From: Herbidospora cretacea | GTDB taxonomy: Bacteria; Actinomycetota; Actinomycetes; Streptosporangiales; Streptosporangiaceae | Reading direction: 5' to 3' | Assembly: GCF_001570605.1 (NCBI RefSeq) | Contig: NZ_BBXG01000004.1 | Span: forward strand, 310,001-374,000 | Length of the DNA: 64,000 nt | Part shown: positions 7,807 through 15,842 of the stretch, piece after piece | How the letters are laid out: each line of letters opens with the position of its first letter | Numbering within the stretch: the first letter of the stretch is position 1 | Notes under the pieces: model-generated | What the model saw: the letters and a program-made list of their open reading frames with translations, nothing else | Told to the model about the DNA's origin: nothing | Databases searched by the model: none | Position numbers and translations under genes: made by a program

Positions 7807-9018
7807 TCAGGGCTGGAAGGTGCGGAGGGCGGCCAGCAGGCGGTCGACATGCTCCTCGGTGCTGCCGATGCCGATCGAGGCCCGGACCGCGCCGCCGATC
7901 TCGTCGCAGCCGCCCTGCCCGACGCCGAGCAGGTGCCGGACGAACGGGTGGGCGCAGAACTTGCCGTCCCGGACGCCGATGCCGTGGTCGGCGGAGAGCC
8001 GCTCGGCGACCTCGCGGGCGGTGTGGCCGTCCACGACGAAGGAGACGATGCCCACGCGGGGGTGGTCGGCCGGCCACAGCGCCAGTTCGTGCACGTTGCC
8101 GAGGGCGGCCAGCCCGGTGCGGAGCCGGGTGAGCAGGCGTTCCTCCTCCTCGACCAGGCCGTCCCAGCCGGTCAGGGTCAGGTGGTCGCAGGCGGCGGCC
8201 AGCGCGATGGCGCCGAGCACGTTGGGCGTGCCCGCCTCGTGCCGCGCCTCGACGTCGCTCTGCCACTCGGTCCGCTCGCCCACCGCGACCCCCACAGTGA
8301 CGACCGCGCCGCCGCCCTTCAGGTAGGGCTCCGCGTTCGCCAGCCAGTCACGCCGCCCGACGAGCACCCCCGCGCCGAAGGGGGCGTACAGCTTGTGCCC
8401 GGAGAAGGCGACGTAGTCGAGGTCGAGAGCGGCGATGTTCACCGGCCGGTGCGGCACGAGCTGGGCGGCGTCGACCGCGATCCGCGCGCCGTGCCGGTGG
8501 GCGATGTGCGCCAGCCCGGCGATGGGCCACAGCTCGCCGGTGACGTTGGAGGCGGCGGTCACCACCAGCAGCGCGGGCCCCTCGATCGCGGCCAGCGCCT
8601 CGTCGGCCGCCCGGAGCGCCTCGCCGGGAAAGGCGGGCGGCGCGAGCCGCACCGGCGCGGCCCAGGGGAGCAGCGTGGCGTGGTGCTCGGTGTCGAAGAC
8701 CACCACCGTGGTCCCCTCGGGCAGGCTCCTGGCCAGCAGGTTCATCGCGTCGGTGGTGTTGCGGACGAACACGAGCGCGTCGTCGGTCCTGGCCCGGACG
8801 AACGCCTTGATCGTGTGCCGCGCCCGCTCGTAGCGGGCGGTGGTCAGCTGGGAGGCGTACCCGGCGCCCCGGTGCACGCTGGAGTAGGCGGGCAGCGCCT
8901 CGGCGACGGCGACGCTGACCGCCTCCAGACACGGCGCGCTGGCGGCGTAGTCGAGATTGGCGTAGGGAACCAGCTCGCCGTCGCGAACGGGGACGTCGAG
9001 GGACAACACGGCGGACAC
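7807..9018 (-). CDS. class V aminotransferase (cysteine desulfurase-like)
   Basis: A PLP enzyme of the NifS/CsdA/SufS class, 403 residues from the GTG at 9016-9018, which has GGAGG 5 nt upstream; a longer in-frame start at 9141 lacks support. YANLDYAASAP is the family N-terminus. The PLP lysine is in AFSGHKLYAPFGAG, with HxVDAAQ-like IAVDAAQLVPH before it. GKFCAHPFVRHLLG holds a Cys in the place of the SufS catalytic Cys (GxxCA). No isc/suf genes are adjacent, so it could be a stand-alone desulfurase or selenocysteine lyase, or an enzyme of specialised metabolism. Confidence 0.82.
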   Translation of the reverse strand: MSAVLSLDVPVRDGELVPYANLDYAASAPCLEAVSVAVAEALPAYSSVHRGAGYASQLTTARYERARHTIKAFVRARTDDALVFVRNTTDAMNLLARSLPEGTTVVVFDTEHHATLLPWAAPVRLAPPAFPGEALRAADEALAAIEGPALLVVTAASNVTGELWPIAGLAHIAHRHGARIAVDAAQLVPHRPVNIAALDLDYVAFSGHKLYAPFGAGVLVGRRDWLANAEPYLKGGGAVVTVGVAVGERTEWQSDVEARHEAGTPNVLGAIALAAACDHLTLTGWDGLVEEEERLLTRLRTGLAALGNVHELALWPADHPRVGIVSFVVDGHTAREVAERLSADHGIGVRDGKFCAHPFVRHLLGVGQGGCDEIGGAVRASIGIGSTEEHVDRLLAALRTFQP

Positions 9019-9158
9019 AAGTGCCTCCAGAGGGCCACGCGCTTGCCCGCCGCACCCCGCGACGGACCAGGTCCTCACCCGGGGCACCCCGCCGCGGACG
9101 CGAGGGTTGCCGGCCAGCAAGCCGGGGCTGTGCGCTGGCACTCATGACCTACGCCGGA

Positions 9159-9189
9159 ACTATAACCCGACGGTCCGGGGCGAAGTAAA
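9159..9189 (-). promoter_or_regulatory. possible promoter for the class V aminotransferase
   Basis: Reading leftwards, TTTACT (9184-9189) and TATAGT (9159-9164) are separated by 19 bp inside a locally AT-rich patch. The -10 is close to consensus and the -35 is weak. Transcription would give a leader of about 130 nt before the GTG at 9018. The remainder of the 306-bp gap (9019-9324) holds one strong hairpin and nothing else that I recognise. Confidence 0.4.
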
Positions 9190-9217
9190 GCCCCAGCCGG
9201 AGATCTACTTTGTAAAG

Positions 9218-9252
9218 GCGCCGGGCGGTCAGACGTCATCACCGCCCGGCGC
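9218..9252. terminator. strong hairpin, likely terminator of the nitroreductase-hemerythrin gene
   Basis: GCGCCGGGCGGT (9218-9229) and ACCGCCCGGCGC (9241-9252) are perfect 12-bp arms with an 11-nt loop. There is no U-tract, as is common for actinomycete terminators. It lies after the stop of the leftward gene ending at 9325 and before the promoter of the next leftward gene. Confidence 0.6.
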
Positions 9253-9324
9253 ACAAACTGCCGCGACCTGCTGTAACACGCGTTCACCTGAAGCCGGGCG
9301 CTGTCCAGCTCGTTGTGGACGCGA

Positions 9325-10236
9325 TCAGCTTTTCTGTGTGTTCGGCGGCCAGGGCACCTCCTTCAGGATCGGACGGAGGGACTCCTCCTCGTGGTCCAGG
9401 TGGGCGTTCAGCGCGGTCGACATCCGGGTCAGTTCGGCGCGGAAGCGCTCGGGGTCGGCGGCGCCGATGCCGGCCAGGAGGGTGACCAGTTCGGCCTGGA
9501 TGCCCGCGACCGCGCGGTGCTCGTCGGCGAGACGGGCGAAGGTGTCCGCCAGGTGGGGATGGTGGGCGGCGATCCCGGGGAACAGGTGGCCGTCCTCGCT
9601 GGTGTGGTGGAACTCCAGGGACTGGCAGAACGCCAGGCAGCGCTGGCGGATCTGCAGGCCGAGGCCCGGGGGCGGCGGTTCACCGAGGCCGTCGTGGGCC
9701 GCTCGCGCGGCGAGGTGCGCGTCGACCTCCGCGCCGACGTGGCGCAGCTGGCTCCGCAACCAGGTGTGGATCTCCAGCAGCTTGTCGGCGAGGGTGGCGA
9801 CCTCGCGGGGGGCTTCCCAGCCGTCGGGCTCGGCGCGCTCCAGCACCACGACCGGCAGCACCCGGCTGGTCCGCGCCTGGTAGTCGCCGTATCCGGGGGA
9901 CACCCCCACGACGTGGGCGAACAGTTCCTCGCGCCGCGCTCCCTCGGCGGGGACCGCGAGGGCCTCGAAGCTCTCGGCGCCGATCTCCACCCGCACGACG
10001 GGATGGGCGAGCAGGTTGTGGTACCAGGCGGGATGGCGCGGGCCGCCGAGGTTCGACCCGACGACCAGCAGCGAGTCGCCGTGGCGGACGTAACCCAGGG
10101 GAGCGGTGGTCTCCTTTCCCGACCTGGCGCCGGTGGTCGTCAGCAGGAGCAGATCCCCGCCTTCGAACGGGCCGCCGACCTTTCCCCCGTTGGCGCGGAA
10201 TTCCTCGATGACCGATTGATTGAACGACGTGGGCAT
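9325..10236 (-). CDS. F420-type nitroreductase fused to hemerythrin domain
   Basis: A two-domain protein of 303 residues. Residues about 1-140 match the deazaflavin (F420)-dependent nitroreductase/DDN family: FNQSVIEEFRANGGKVGGPF, LLLLTTTGARSGKETTAPL, HPAWYHNLLAHPVVRVEIG. Residues about 150-300 are a helical hemerythrin-like bundle with iron-ligand-type motifs LEIHTWLRSQLRH, FHHTSEDGHLFP, DEHRAVAG and LNAHLDHEEESL. The ATG at 10236 is chosen because the family begins just there; 29 codons upstream are open but unsupported. The domain pair would join F420H2 chemistry to a di-iron O2/NO-binding site, which suggests a redox-stress role. Confidence 0.85.
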   Translation of the reverse strand: MPTSFNQSVIEEFRANGGKVGGPFEGGDLLLLTTTGARSGKETTAPLGYVRHGDSLLVVGSNLGGPRHPAWYHNLLAHPVVRVEIGAESFEALAVPAEGARREELFAHVVGVSPGYGDYQARTSRVLPVVVLERAEPDGWEAPREVATLADKLLEIHTWLRSQLRHVGAEVDAHLAARAAHDGLGEPPPPGLGLQIRQRCLAFCQSLEFHHTSEDGHLFPGIAAHHPHLADTFARLADEHRAVAGIQAELVTLLAGIGAADPERFRAELTRMSTALNAHLDHEEESLRPILKEVPWPPNTQKS

Positions 10237-10598
10237 GCGGATGTACGTCTCCAAGACTCTGCGAACGCAGCGATGACTGCGGAACGACCGATGGTGATGA
10301 ACGCAGGTTGCGGCCCTCGGCACCCGGCAGCGGGTGCGCAGGGCGGAGCGACCGCCGGCTGCGGTGTGAAAGGGGATGCGCTGAGGCGTCTACAGGGCGC
10401 GGAGCATGGAACTCACGGCGGTCTCCCTGGTTCGGGGTGTTCGCCCGATCACCGGCCGGCCCACTGCTCTTTGGCCGGAGTCACGCGACACCGCGTCCAT
10501 TACACCCACCCCCGCCGCCGCCCGTCAACGTGTCGTTTTCCTGCGCAGATCCCGTGCACTCGCTTGTCCGCCCGGTCAGGACGGCCGACGATGGCCGG
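10237..10598. other. 362-bp divergent spacer without a recognisable gene
   Basis: This gap separates the leftward nitroreductase-hemerythrin gene from the rightward cis-prenyltransferase gene. Reading frames extend into it from both genes but lack family similarity and ribosome-binding sites. I see no strong inverted repeat. GACGAT 6 nt before the prenyltransferase ATG could be a weak -10 for a leaderless transcript. Confidence 0.5.
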
Positions 10599-11366
10599 AT
10601 GCTGAGGAGAGTGCTGGACCTGATCTATGTCAGGCGGCTGGCCGGGCGGCTCCCCCCGGAGCTGATGCCGCGCCACATCGGGATCATGGTCGACGGCAAC
10701 CGCCGCTGGGCGAGGTCGGCCGGTCTCCGCGACCCGGCCGACGGCCACCGCGCGGGTGGCGCGAAGATCCCGGCGTTCCTCCGCTGGTGCGACGCCTACG
10801 GCATCGAGCAGGTCACCGTCTACCTGCTCTCCGACGACAACCTGAACCGGTCCGAGTCCGAGCTCACCGCCCTGCTGGGCATCATCGAGGACGTGATCGA
10901 GGAGCTCGCGGCCCCCGGCAATCCGTGGCAGGTCACCCCCATCGGCACCCTCGACCTCCTTCCCGTCGCCACCGCGCGCGCCATCAAGGAGGCCGCCGAC
11001 CGGACCGCCGGGCGCGTGGGCGGAGCGAGGGTCAACGTCGCGATCGGTTACGGCGGTCAGAGGGAGATCGCCGACGCGGTCCGGTCGGCGATCGCGGAGC
11101 AGCTCGCCGAGGGCAGGGCGCTGGACGACATCCTGGAGGGCTTCGACGCGGAGCTGATCTCCCGGCACGTCTACACCGCAGAGCAGGCGCCGCTCGACAT
11201 GATCGTCCGGACCAGTGGGGAGCAGCGTCTCTCCGGGTTCATGCTGTGGCAGTCGGCCTACGCCGAGATGCACTTCTGCGAGTGCCACTGGCCCGACTTC
11301 CGCGAGATCGACTTCCTGCGAGCGCTGCGCGCCTACGCGGGACGCGACCGCCGCTTCGGGCGCTGA
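10599..11366 (+). CDS. cis-prenyltransferase (isoprenyl diphosphate synthase, UppS family)
   Basis: A 255-residue enzyme that condenses isopentenyl diphosphate in the Z configuration onto an allylic primer. The catalytic Asp is in GIMVDGNRRWAR (D32) and the His-containing loop in DPADGHRAGG; the IPP-binding Arg/Ser segment is RTSGEQRLSGFMLWQ, followed by YAEMHF. The sequence RRLAGRLPPELMPRHIGIMVDGNRRWAR is closer to the short-chain (Z-FPP-type) actinobacterial synthases than to housekeeping UppS, so the product could be a short prenyl diphosphate rather than undecaprenyl diphosphate; this is inference. The ATG at 10599 fits the family start. Confidence 0.87.
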   Translation: MLRRVLDLIYVRRLAGRLPPELMPRHIGIMVDGNRRWARSAGLRDPADGHRAGGAKIPAFLRWCDAYGIEQVTVYLLSDDNLNRSESELTALLGIIEDVIEELAAPGNPWQVTPIGTLDLLPVATARAIKEAADRTAGRVGGARVNVAIGYGGQREIADAVRSAIAEQLAEGRALDDILEGFDAELISRHVYTAEQAPLDMIVRTSGEQRLSGFMLWQSAYAEMHFCECHWPDFREIDFLRALRAYAGRDRRFGR

Positions 11367-11369
11367 TGA

Positions 11370-12221
11370 TCAGAGCTGGGTGGCGGTGCGGACCAGGGCG
11401 GCCAGGGCGCGGGAGCGGCTGTGGGCGGGCCAGGCGATGTGAGTGACGACAGGCGGCGCGTCGGTCAGGGGGACGGCGGTGTGGTCGGCCCACAACCAGG
11501 CGCGGGCGGAGTCGGGGACGACGGCCAGGGTGCGGCCGAGGGCGATGAGCTGGGCCAGCTGGGTCAGGTCGCGGGCCTCCGGGCCCGGTCCCGGCGGGTA
11601 GACGCCGTCGCGGGGCCAGCGGGCGATGGGAAGGCCGGGGACGTCGGCGACCTCGGCGAGGGTGAGGGCCGGGCGCGTGGCGAGGGGGTGCCCGGTGGGC
11701 ACGACGGCGATCTGACCTTCGGACATGAGTGCCTCGCTGTCGAATCCGGCGAGGTTGTTGAAGGGGGCGTGCATGAGGGCGGCGTCGGCGCGGCCGTCGC
11801 GGAGGAGTTCCTCCTGTTCGCAGATGCCGCACGGCAGCACCTCCAGTTCGGCCGCGTCCGGCTGGGCGGCGTGGGCGTCGAGGAGTCTCTGGACCAGTTC
11901 GTGGGAGCCGGCCGCCTTCACCGCCAGGACCAGGCGGTCGGGGTGGTCCACGCCGCCGGCGCGGCGGGTGCGGCGGGCGGCGGCGCTGGTGGCGTCGAGG
12001 GCGGCGCGGCCTTCGTACAGGAGGACTTCTCCCGCGCCGGTGAGGGAGACGCCGCGGCGGTCGCGGTCGAGGAGGGTGACGCCGAGGCGGCGTTCGAGCT
12101 GCTGGATGGCGCGCGAGAGCGGCGGCTGGGCCATGCCGAGGCGTTCGGCGGCGCGGCCGAAGTGCAGTTCCTCGGCGACGGCGACGAAATAGCGCAGTTC
12201 GCGGGTCTCCAGGGTGTCCAC
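11370..12221 (-). CDS. LysR-family transcriptional regulator
   Basis: 283 residues. The N-terminal winged helix-turn-helix (LRYFVAVAEELHFGRAAERLGMAQPPLSRAIQQLE) is classical LysR, followed by the LysR substrate-binding domain. The GTG at 12219-12221 gives the typical start DTLETRELRYF; the open frame further upstream has no support. It is convergent with the prenyltransferase and divergent from the SDR gene, with a perfect T-N11-A box between them, so it very likely activates or represses that SDR gene and itself. Confidence 0.9.
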   Translation of the reverse strand: MDTLETRELRYFVAVAEELHFGRAAERLGMAQPPLSRAIQQLERRLGVTLLDRDRRGVSLTGAGEVLLYEGRAALDATSAAARRTRRAGGVDHPDRLVLAVKAAGSHELVQRLLDAHAAQPDAAELEVLPCGICEQEELLRDGRADAALMHAPFNNLAGFDSEALMSEGQIAVVPTGHPLATRPALTLAEVADVPGLPIARWPRDGVYPPGPGPEARDLTQLAQLIALGRTLAVVPDSARAWLWADHTAVPLTDAPPVVTHIAWPAHSRSRALAALVRTATQL

Positions 12222-12242
12222 GCGCCTCACCCTACTCGGGTG

Positions 12243-12257
12243 ATACCGCCAGGGTAT
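12243..12257. promoter_or_regulatory. LysR box (T-N11-A)
   Basis: ATACC (12243-12247) and GGTAT (12253-12257) form a 5-bp inverted repeat with 5-nt spacer, in which T12244 and A12256 satisfy the T-N11-A rule of LysR binding sites. It lies 21 bp from the LysR start and 58 bp from the SDR start. Confidence 0.7.
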
Positions 12258-12315
12258 GACAGGGCACCGGATCGGTGTTGGCCGCGCCGCTCGCCCGCGC
12301 GCCAGCATCGACCGC

Positions 12316-13023
12316 ATGAGCGAGACGAGAACCGCGCTGGTCACCGGCGCGAACAAGGGGATCGGCTACGAGATCGCGGCCGGACTGGGCGCCCTCGGTT
12401 TCCGGGTGGGGGTGGGGGCGCGCGACGAGACCCGCCGGGAGACCGCCGTCGGGAGGTTGCGCGCCGCCGGGGTCGACGCCTTCGGGGTGCCGCTGGACGT
12501 GACCAGCGACGCGAGCGCGACCTCCGCCGCGGAACTCATCGAGGAACTGGACGTCCTGGTCAACAACGCCGGCATCTCCGGACCGACGGGCCCCGGATGG
12601 GAGCAGGACCCGACCGCGCTCGACCTCGACGTGGTGCGGGCGGTGGTGGAGACCAACGTGCTGGGGGTCATCAGGGTGACCAACGCGATGCTGCCGCTGC
12701 TGCGGCGTTCGGCGTCGCCGCGCATCGTCAACCTCTCCAGCAGCGTCGCCTCGCTGACCCGGCAGGCGGGCCCGGTGATGGCGGCGTACGCGCCGTCCAA
12801 GACGTTCCTCAACGCCGTCACGGTGCAGTACGCCCGCCAGTTGGCCGATACGAACATCCTGGTCAACCTCGCCTGCCCCGGCCTGGTCGCGACCGATTTC
12901 ACCGGTTTCCTCGGCCCCCGCACCCCCGAGCAGGGCGCGGCCACCGCGATCCGGCTGGCCACCCTCCCCGACGACGGCCCGACCGGCGGCTTCTTCGAGG
13001 ACGACGGCGTCATCCCCTGGTGA
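12316..13023 (+). CDS. short-chain dehydrogenase/reductase
   Basis: A classical SDR of 235 residues. The cofactor motif TGANKGIGYEIA is at residues 9-20, NNAG is in VLVNNAGISGP, the catalytic Ser is in NLSSSVASL and the catalytic Tyr/Lys in AYAPSKTFLN. The variant TGANKGIG and the overall pattern match the carbonyl-reductase-like branch that uses NADPH. The ATG at 12316 is supported by CAGCAT seven bases upstream, a possible leaderless -10. Substrate unknown; the divergent LysR gene is the likely regulator. Confidence 0.88.
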   Translation: MSETRTALVTGANKGIGYEIAAGLGALGFRVGVGARDETRRETAVGRLRAAGVDAFGVPLDVTSDASATSAAELIEELDVLVNNAGISGPTGPGWEQDPTALDLDVVRAVVETNVLGVIRVTNAMLPLLRRSASPRIVNLSSSVASLTRQAGPVMAAYAPSKTFLNAVTVQYARQLADTNILVNLACPGLVATDFTGFLGPRTPEQGAATAIRLATLPDDGPTGGFFEDDGVIPW

Positions 13024-13032
13024 GCCGTGACG

Positions 13033-14202
13033 TCATCCGGCCTTCTCCCGCAGATAGCGCTGTTCGGGGAGGCTCGTGGTGAGGCGGGCGGCCAGCAGGT
13101 AGTTCTCGCGGGCGGCCTCGTGGTCGCCCGCGAGGTCCTGGAGGTGGGCGCGGACGGCGTGGAGGCGGTGGTGGCGGGCGATCCTGGGGTCGTCGTCGAG
13201 GTCTTCGAGCAGGTCGAGCCCGGCCTGCGGGCCCCGCGTCATCGCGACGGCGACGGCGTGGTTGAGGGTGACCATCGGGTTGGGGGCCAGGCGCTGGAGG
13301 ACGACGTACAGGATGCGGATCTGTTCCCAGTCGGTGGGTGACTGGACGTGCAGGGCGGCGATGGCGGCCTGGAGCTGGTAGGGGCCCAGGGGTGAGCGGG
13401 ACATGGCGTCGGTGACCAGGGCGGTGCCCTCGTCGATCAGCGCCCGGTCCCACCGGTCCCGGTCCTGGTCGTCGAGGGGGATCAGGGCGCCGTCCGGGGC
13501 GGTGCGGGCGGCGCGGCGGGCGTCGGTGAGGAGCATGAGGGCCAGCAGGCCGGCGACCTCTCCGTCGTCGGGGCGTGAGCGGTGGACCGCGCGGGTGAGG
13601 CGGATCGCCTCGTCGGTGAGCTCGGCGCGGTGCAGGTCGGGGCCGCTGCTGGCGGTGTAGCCCTCGTTGAAGATCAGGTAGAGGACGTGCAGGACGGCGT
13701 CCAAGCCGCCGTGCCCGAAGCTCCCGGCGGTTTTGATCTTCTGTTTGGCGCGGCTGATCCGGACGGCCATCGTGGCCTCGGGGACCAGGAAGGCCCTGGC
13801 CACCTCGGCGGTGGTGAGGCCGCCGACGGCCCGCAGGGTGAGGGCGACCTGGGAGGCCGGGGACAGCGCCGGGTGGCAGCACAGGAACAGCAGATTCAGG
13901 GTGTCGTCGTGGCCGGACGGCTCGGCGCCCTCCGGTTCCATCGCCGCGACGGTGAGCTCCCTGCGGCGGCGGGCCTGCTCACTGCGCACGTGGTCGACGA
14001 GACGGCGCGAGGCCACGGTGACCAGCCAGGACCTCGGGCTGTCGGGCAGGCCCTCGACCGGCCACTGGGTCGCGGCGGCGAGCAGCGCCTCCTGGACGGC
14101 GTCCTCGCACTCCTCGAACCCGCCGTGGCGGCGCAGCAGCACGCCGAGGACCTGCGGCGCGAGGTCGCGCAGCAGGTCCTCCACGCGTGGGGGCGCGCTC
14201 AC
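13033..14202 (-). CDS. ECF42-type RNA polymerase sigma factor
   Basis: 389 residues. The sigma2 region is at residues about 5-75 (FEECEDAVQEALLAAATQWP, PRSWLVTVASRRLVDHVRSE), the sigma4 region at about 110-165 (SPASQVALTLRAVGGLTTAEVARAF), then a long C-terminal TPR-like helical extension of about 200 residues. This architecture, plus linkage to YCII/DGPF proteins, defines ECF42. There is no anti-sigma gene. The GTG start overlaps the stop of the YCII gene upstream by 4 nt, so translation is coupled. A second, paralogous module is at 40656-42211. Confidence 0.9.
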   Translation of the reverse strand: MSAPPRVEDLLRDLAPQVLGVLLRRHGGFEECEDAVQEALLAAATQWPVEGLPDSPRSWLVTVASRRLVDHVRSEQARRRRELTVAAMEPEGAEPSGHDDTLNLLFLCCHPALSPASQVALTLRAVGGLTTAEVARAFLVPEATMAVRISRAKQKIKTAGSFGHGGLDAVLHVLYLIFNEGYTASSGPDLHRAELTDEAIRLTRAVHRSRPDDGEVAGLLALMLLTDARRAARTAPDGALIPLDDQDRDRWDRALIDEGTALVTDAMSRSPLGPYQLQAAIAALHVQSPTDWEQIRILYVVLQRLAPNPMVTLNHAVAVAMTRGPQAGLDLLEDLDDDPRIARHHRLHAVRAHLQDLAGDHEAARENYLLAARLTTSLPEQRYLREKAG

Positions 14203-14498
14203 ATCTCCATCCCGGCCGAGTCCATCAGCGGCCGCACCTCGACGCCGCCGTCGCGGCCGGCCAGGATCAGCGCCGCCACCTCCAGCGCGCGTTCCCGGCT
14301 GTCGCAGTCGATCAGGTAGCAGCCGGTCGGCTGGTCGGAACCGGGGGTGTACGGCCCCTCGGTCACCGCCGCCACCCCGTCGTGCGACCGGACGGCGGCG
14401 GTGATGGACGGGTCGGCGAACACCTGGCCGCAGAGGAGCTCCCCGGCCAGGGCCGCCTCCTCCGTCGGCTCGACGTAGAGGTTCAGCAGGAACTTCAC
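14199..14498 (-). CDS. YCII/DGPF-domain protein
   Basis: A 99-residue cytoplasmic protein of the YCII-related (DGPF) family: MKFLLNLYVEP at the start, VTEGPY in place of the DGPF motif, and CDSRERALEVAALI near the end. These proteins are obligate genomic companions of ECF42 sigma factors and are thought to modulate them; the mechanism is poorly known. The GTG overlaps the previous gene by 4 nt, and its own stop overlaps the sigma-factor start by 4 nt, so the three genes are translated together. The DGPF motif is altered here (EGPY), unlike in its neighbour. Confidence 0.85.
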   Translation of the reverse strand: MKFLLNLYVEPTEEAALAGELLCGQVFADPSITAAVRSHDGVAAVTEGPYTPGSDQPTGCYLIDCDSRERALEVAALILAGRDGGVEVRPLMDSAGMEM

Positions 14499-14851
14499 TG
14501 GGTGAAGACCACCGGTCTGACCTCGACGCCCAGGCCGGGGATGGCGGCGTCGGGGATGAGCGCGGCCAGCTCCAGCGCGCGCTCGCGGGACTCGACGTCG
14601 ACCATGTAGAAGCCGCCGAGGTACTCCTTGGCCTCCAGGAACGGGCCGTCGGTGACGGCCGGGACGCCGTCGCGGACCCGGACCACGGCGCTCTGCGTCT
14701 GGTTGGCCAGCGCGGCGGTGCTGACCATCTCGCCGGACGCGGTGATCGCCTCCATGAACGGGCCGTGGCCGCTCATGACCTCCTGGCGCTCCTCCTCGGT
14801 GAGGGCGTCCCAGATCTGCTCGTTGATGTGCATGATCAACAGAAACTTCAT
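14495..14851 (-). CDS. YCII/DGPF-domain protein, first gene of ECF42 operon
   Basis: 118 residues, with a canonical TDGPFLEAKEYLGGFYMVDV motif and VESRERALELAALIPDA. It begins at an ATG (14849-14851) with AAAGGGAG upstream and heads the three-gene ECF42 operon. The protein is a paralogue of the shorter YCII protein that follows. It is probably a dimeric ferredoxin-like alpha/beta fold; a regulatory role toward the sigma factor is inferred from the conserved linkage. Confidence 0.87.
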   Translation of the reverse strand: MKFLLIMHINEQIWDALTEEERQEVMSGHGPFMEAITASGEMVSTAALANQTQSAVVRVRDGVPAVTDGPFLEAKEYLGGFYMVDVESRERALELAALIPDAAIPGLGVEVRPVVFTQ

Positions 14852-14931
14852 GTCATCTCCCTTTGCCGGTCGTTCGGAGGTGAGTCGTCACCGGCACGGC
14901 GTTCTTGACATCGGTCCTCAAGAAAATACGG

Positions 14932-15789
14932 TCAGCGGGCCAGCAGTTCGCGCAGCCGCTGGACGATCTCGGCCGGGGCCTCCTCGGCCATGAAGTGGCC
15001 GGCCCGGGTGGTGTGGTGGCGGAGATCGGGGGCCCAGGCCCGCCAGAGCGCGGCGGCGTCGTAGCCGAGGGCGGCGCCCCAGTCCTGCTGGACGACCGTC
15101 ACCGGCATGGCCAGCGTCGTTCCCGCCGCCCGGTCGGCGGTGTCGTGGTCGATGTCGATCCCGGCCGAGGCGCGGTAGTCGGCCACGATCGACGGGATCG
15201 CCTCCCGGGAGGCGGCCAGGTAGGCGGCGCGGGCGGTGGCGTCGATGGCGGCGGGGTCGTTCACCCACTGGTCCAGGAAGTGCGCGAAGAAGGCGTCCGG
15301 GTCGGCGGCGATCATCCTCTCGGGCAGGCCCGGGGGCTGGGCCATCAGGAACAGGTGCCAGCCGACGGCGGCGGAGGCGCCGCGCAGGACGTCCCACATG
15401 TCGAGGGTCGGCAGGACGTCCAGGCAGGCCAGGTGGGTGACCGCCGCCGGGTGGTCGAGCCCGGCGCGGAAGGCGACCAGCGCGCCCCGGTCGTGGCCGG
15501 CCAGGGCGAACCGTTCGTGGCCGAGCGCTGCGGCCAGCGCGACGACGTCGGCGGCCATCCGCCGTTTGGAGTAGCCGTCGGCGGGTTTGTCGCTGGCGCC
15601 GTAGCCCCGCAGGTCGGGGCAGATGACGGTGTGGTCGGCGGCGAGGTCGGCGGCCACGTGCCGCCACATGAGGTGGGTCTGCGGGAAGCCGTGCAGCAGG
15701 ACGACGGCGGGGCCGGAGCCGCCCACGGCGGTGGACAGGGACACCCCGTCGGCGACGGGGACACGGTGGTAGGTGAAGTTCTCGATCAC
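14932..15789 (-). CDS. alpha/beta hydrolase (haloacetate dehalogenase/epoxide hydrolase-like)
   Basis: 285 residues from a GTG at 15787-15789, which gives MIENFTYHRVPVADGVSLS, the standard beginning for this group; an ATG at 15819 is an alternative. The oxyanion segment is LLHGFPQTHLMWRHV and the nucleophile Asp is in ALAGHDRGALVAF (GHDRG elbow). The catalytic His is in TRAGHFMAEEAP near the C-terminus. An Asp nucleophile with HDRGA and the CPDLRGYGASDKP loop is typical of fluoroacetate/haloacetate dehalogenases and related epoxide hydrolases; which reaction it performs cannot be decided. Confidence 0.85.
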   Translation of the reverse strand: MIENFTYHRVPVADGVSLSTAVGGSGPAVVLLHGFPQTHLMWRHVAADLAADHTVICPDLRGYGASDKPADGYSKRRMAADVVALAAALGHERFALAGHDRGALVAFRAGLDHPAAVTHLACLDVLPTLDMWDVLRGASAAVGWHLFLMAQPPGLPERMIAADPDAFFAHFLDQWVNDPAAIDATARAAYLAASREAIPSIVADYRASAGIDIDHDTADRAAGTTLAMPVTVVQQDWGAALGYDAAALWRAWAPDLRHHTTRAGHFMAEEAPAEIVQRLRELLAR

Positions 15790-15830
15790 GGGTCCAGGCT
15801 GGCGTGCGCCGATGAGCATCCGGTCAGCGC

Positions 15831-15836
15831 TAGCGT
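15831..15836 (+). promoter_or_regulatory. -10 box for leaderless SARP gene
   Basis: TAGCGT lies exactly 6 nt before the GTG start at 15843 and no Shine-Dalgarno precedes the start, so the transcript probably begins at or next to the start codon. Confidence 0.5.
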
Positions 15837-15842
15837 GGCGGG

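Noticed and set aside
7807-9141. Longer start of the class V aminotransferase at 9141
   Set aside because: The 41 added residues are low complexity, and GTG 9018 has a GGAGG ribosome-binding site and the family N-terminus.
9177-9194. GGGGC/GCCCC mini-hairpin in the 9019-9324 gap
   Set aside because: Five-bp arms are too common in this GC content to call; the 12-bp hairpin at 9218-9252 is the supported structure.
10308-10598. N-terminal extension of the cis-prenyltransferase by 97 codons
   Set aside because: Low-complexity Arg/Pro sequence without family similarity; the ATG at 10599 matches the family start.
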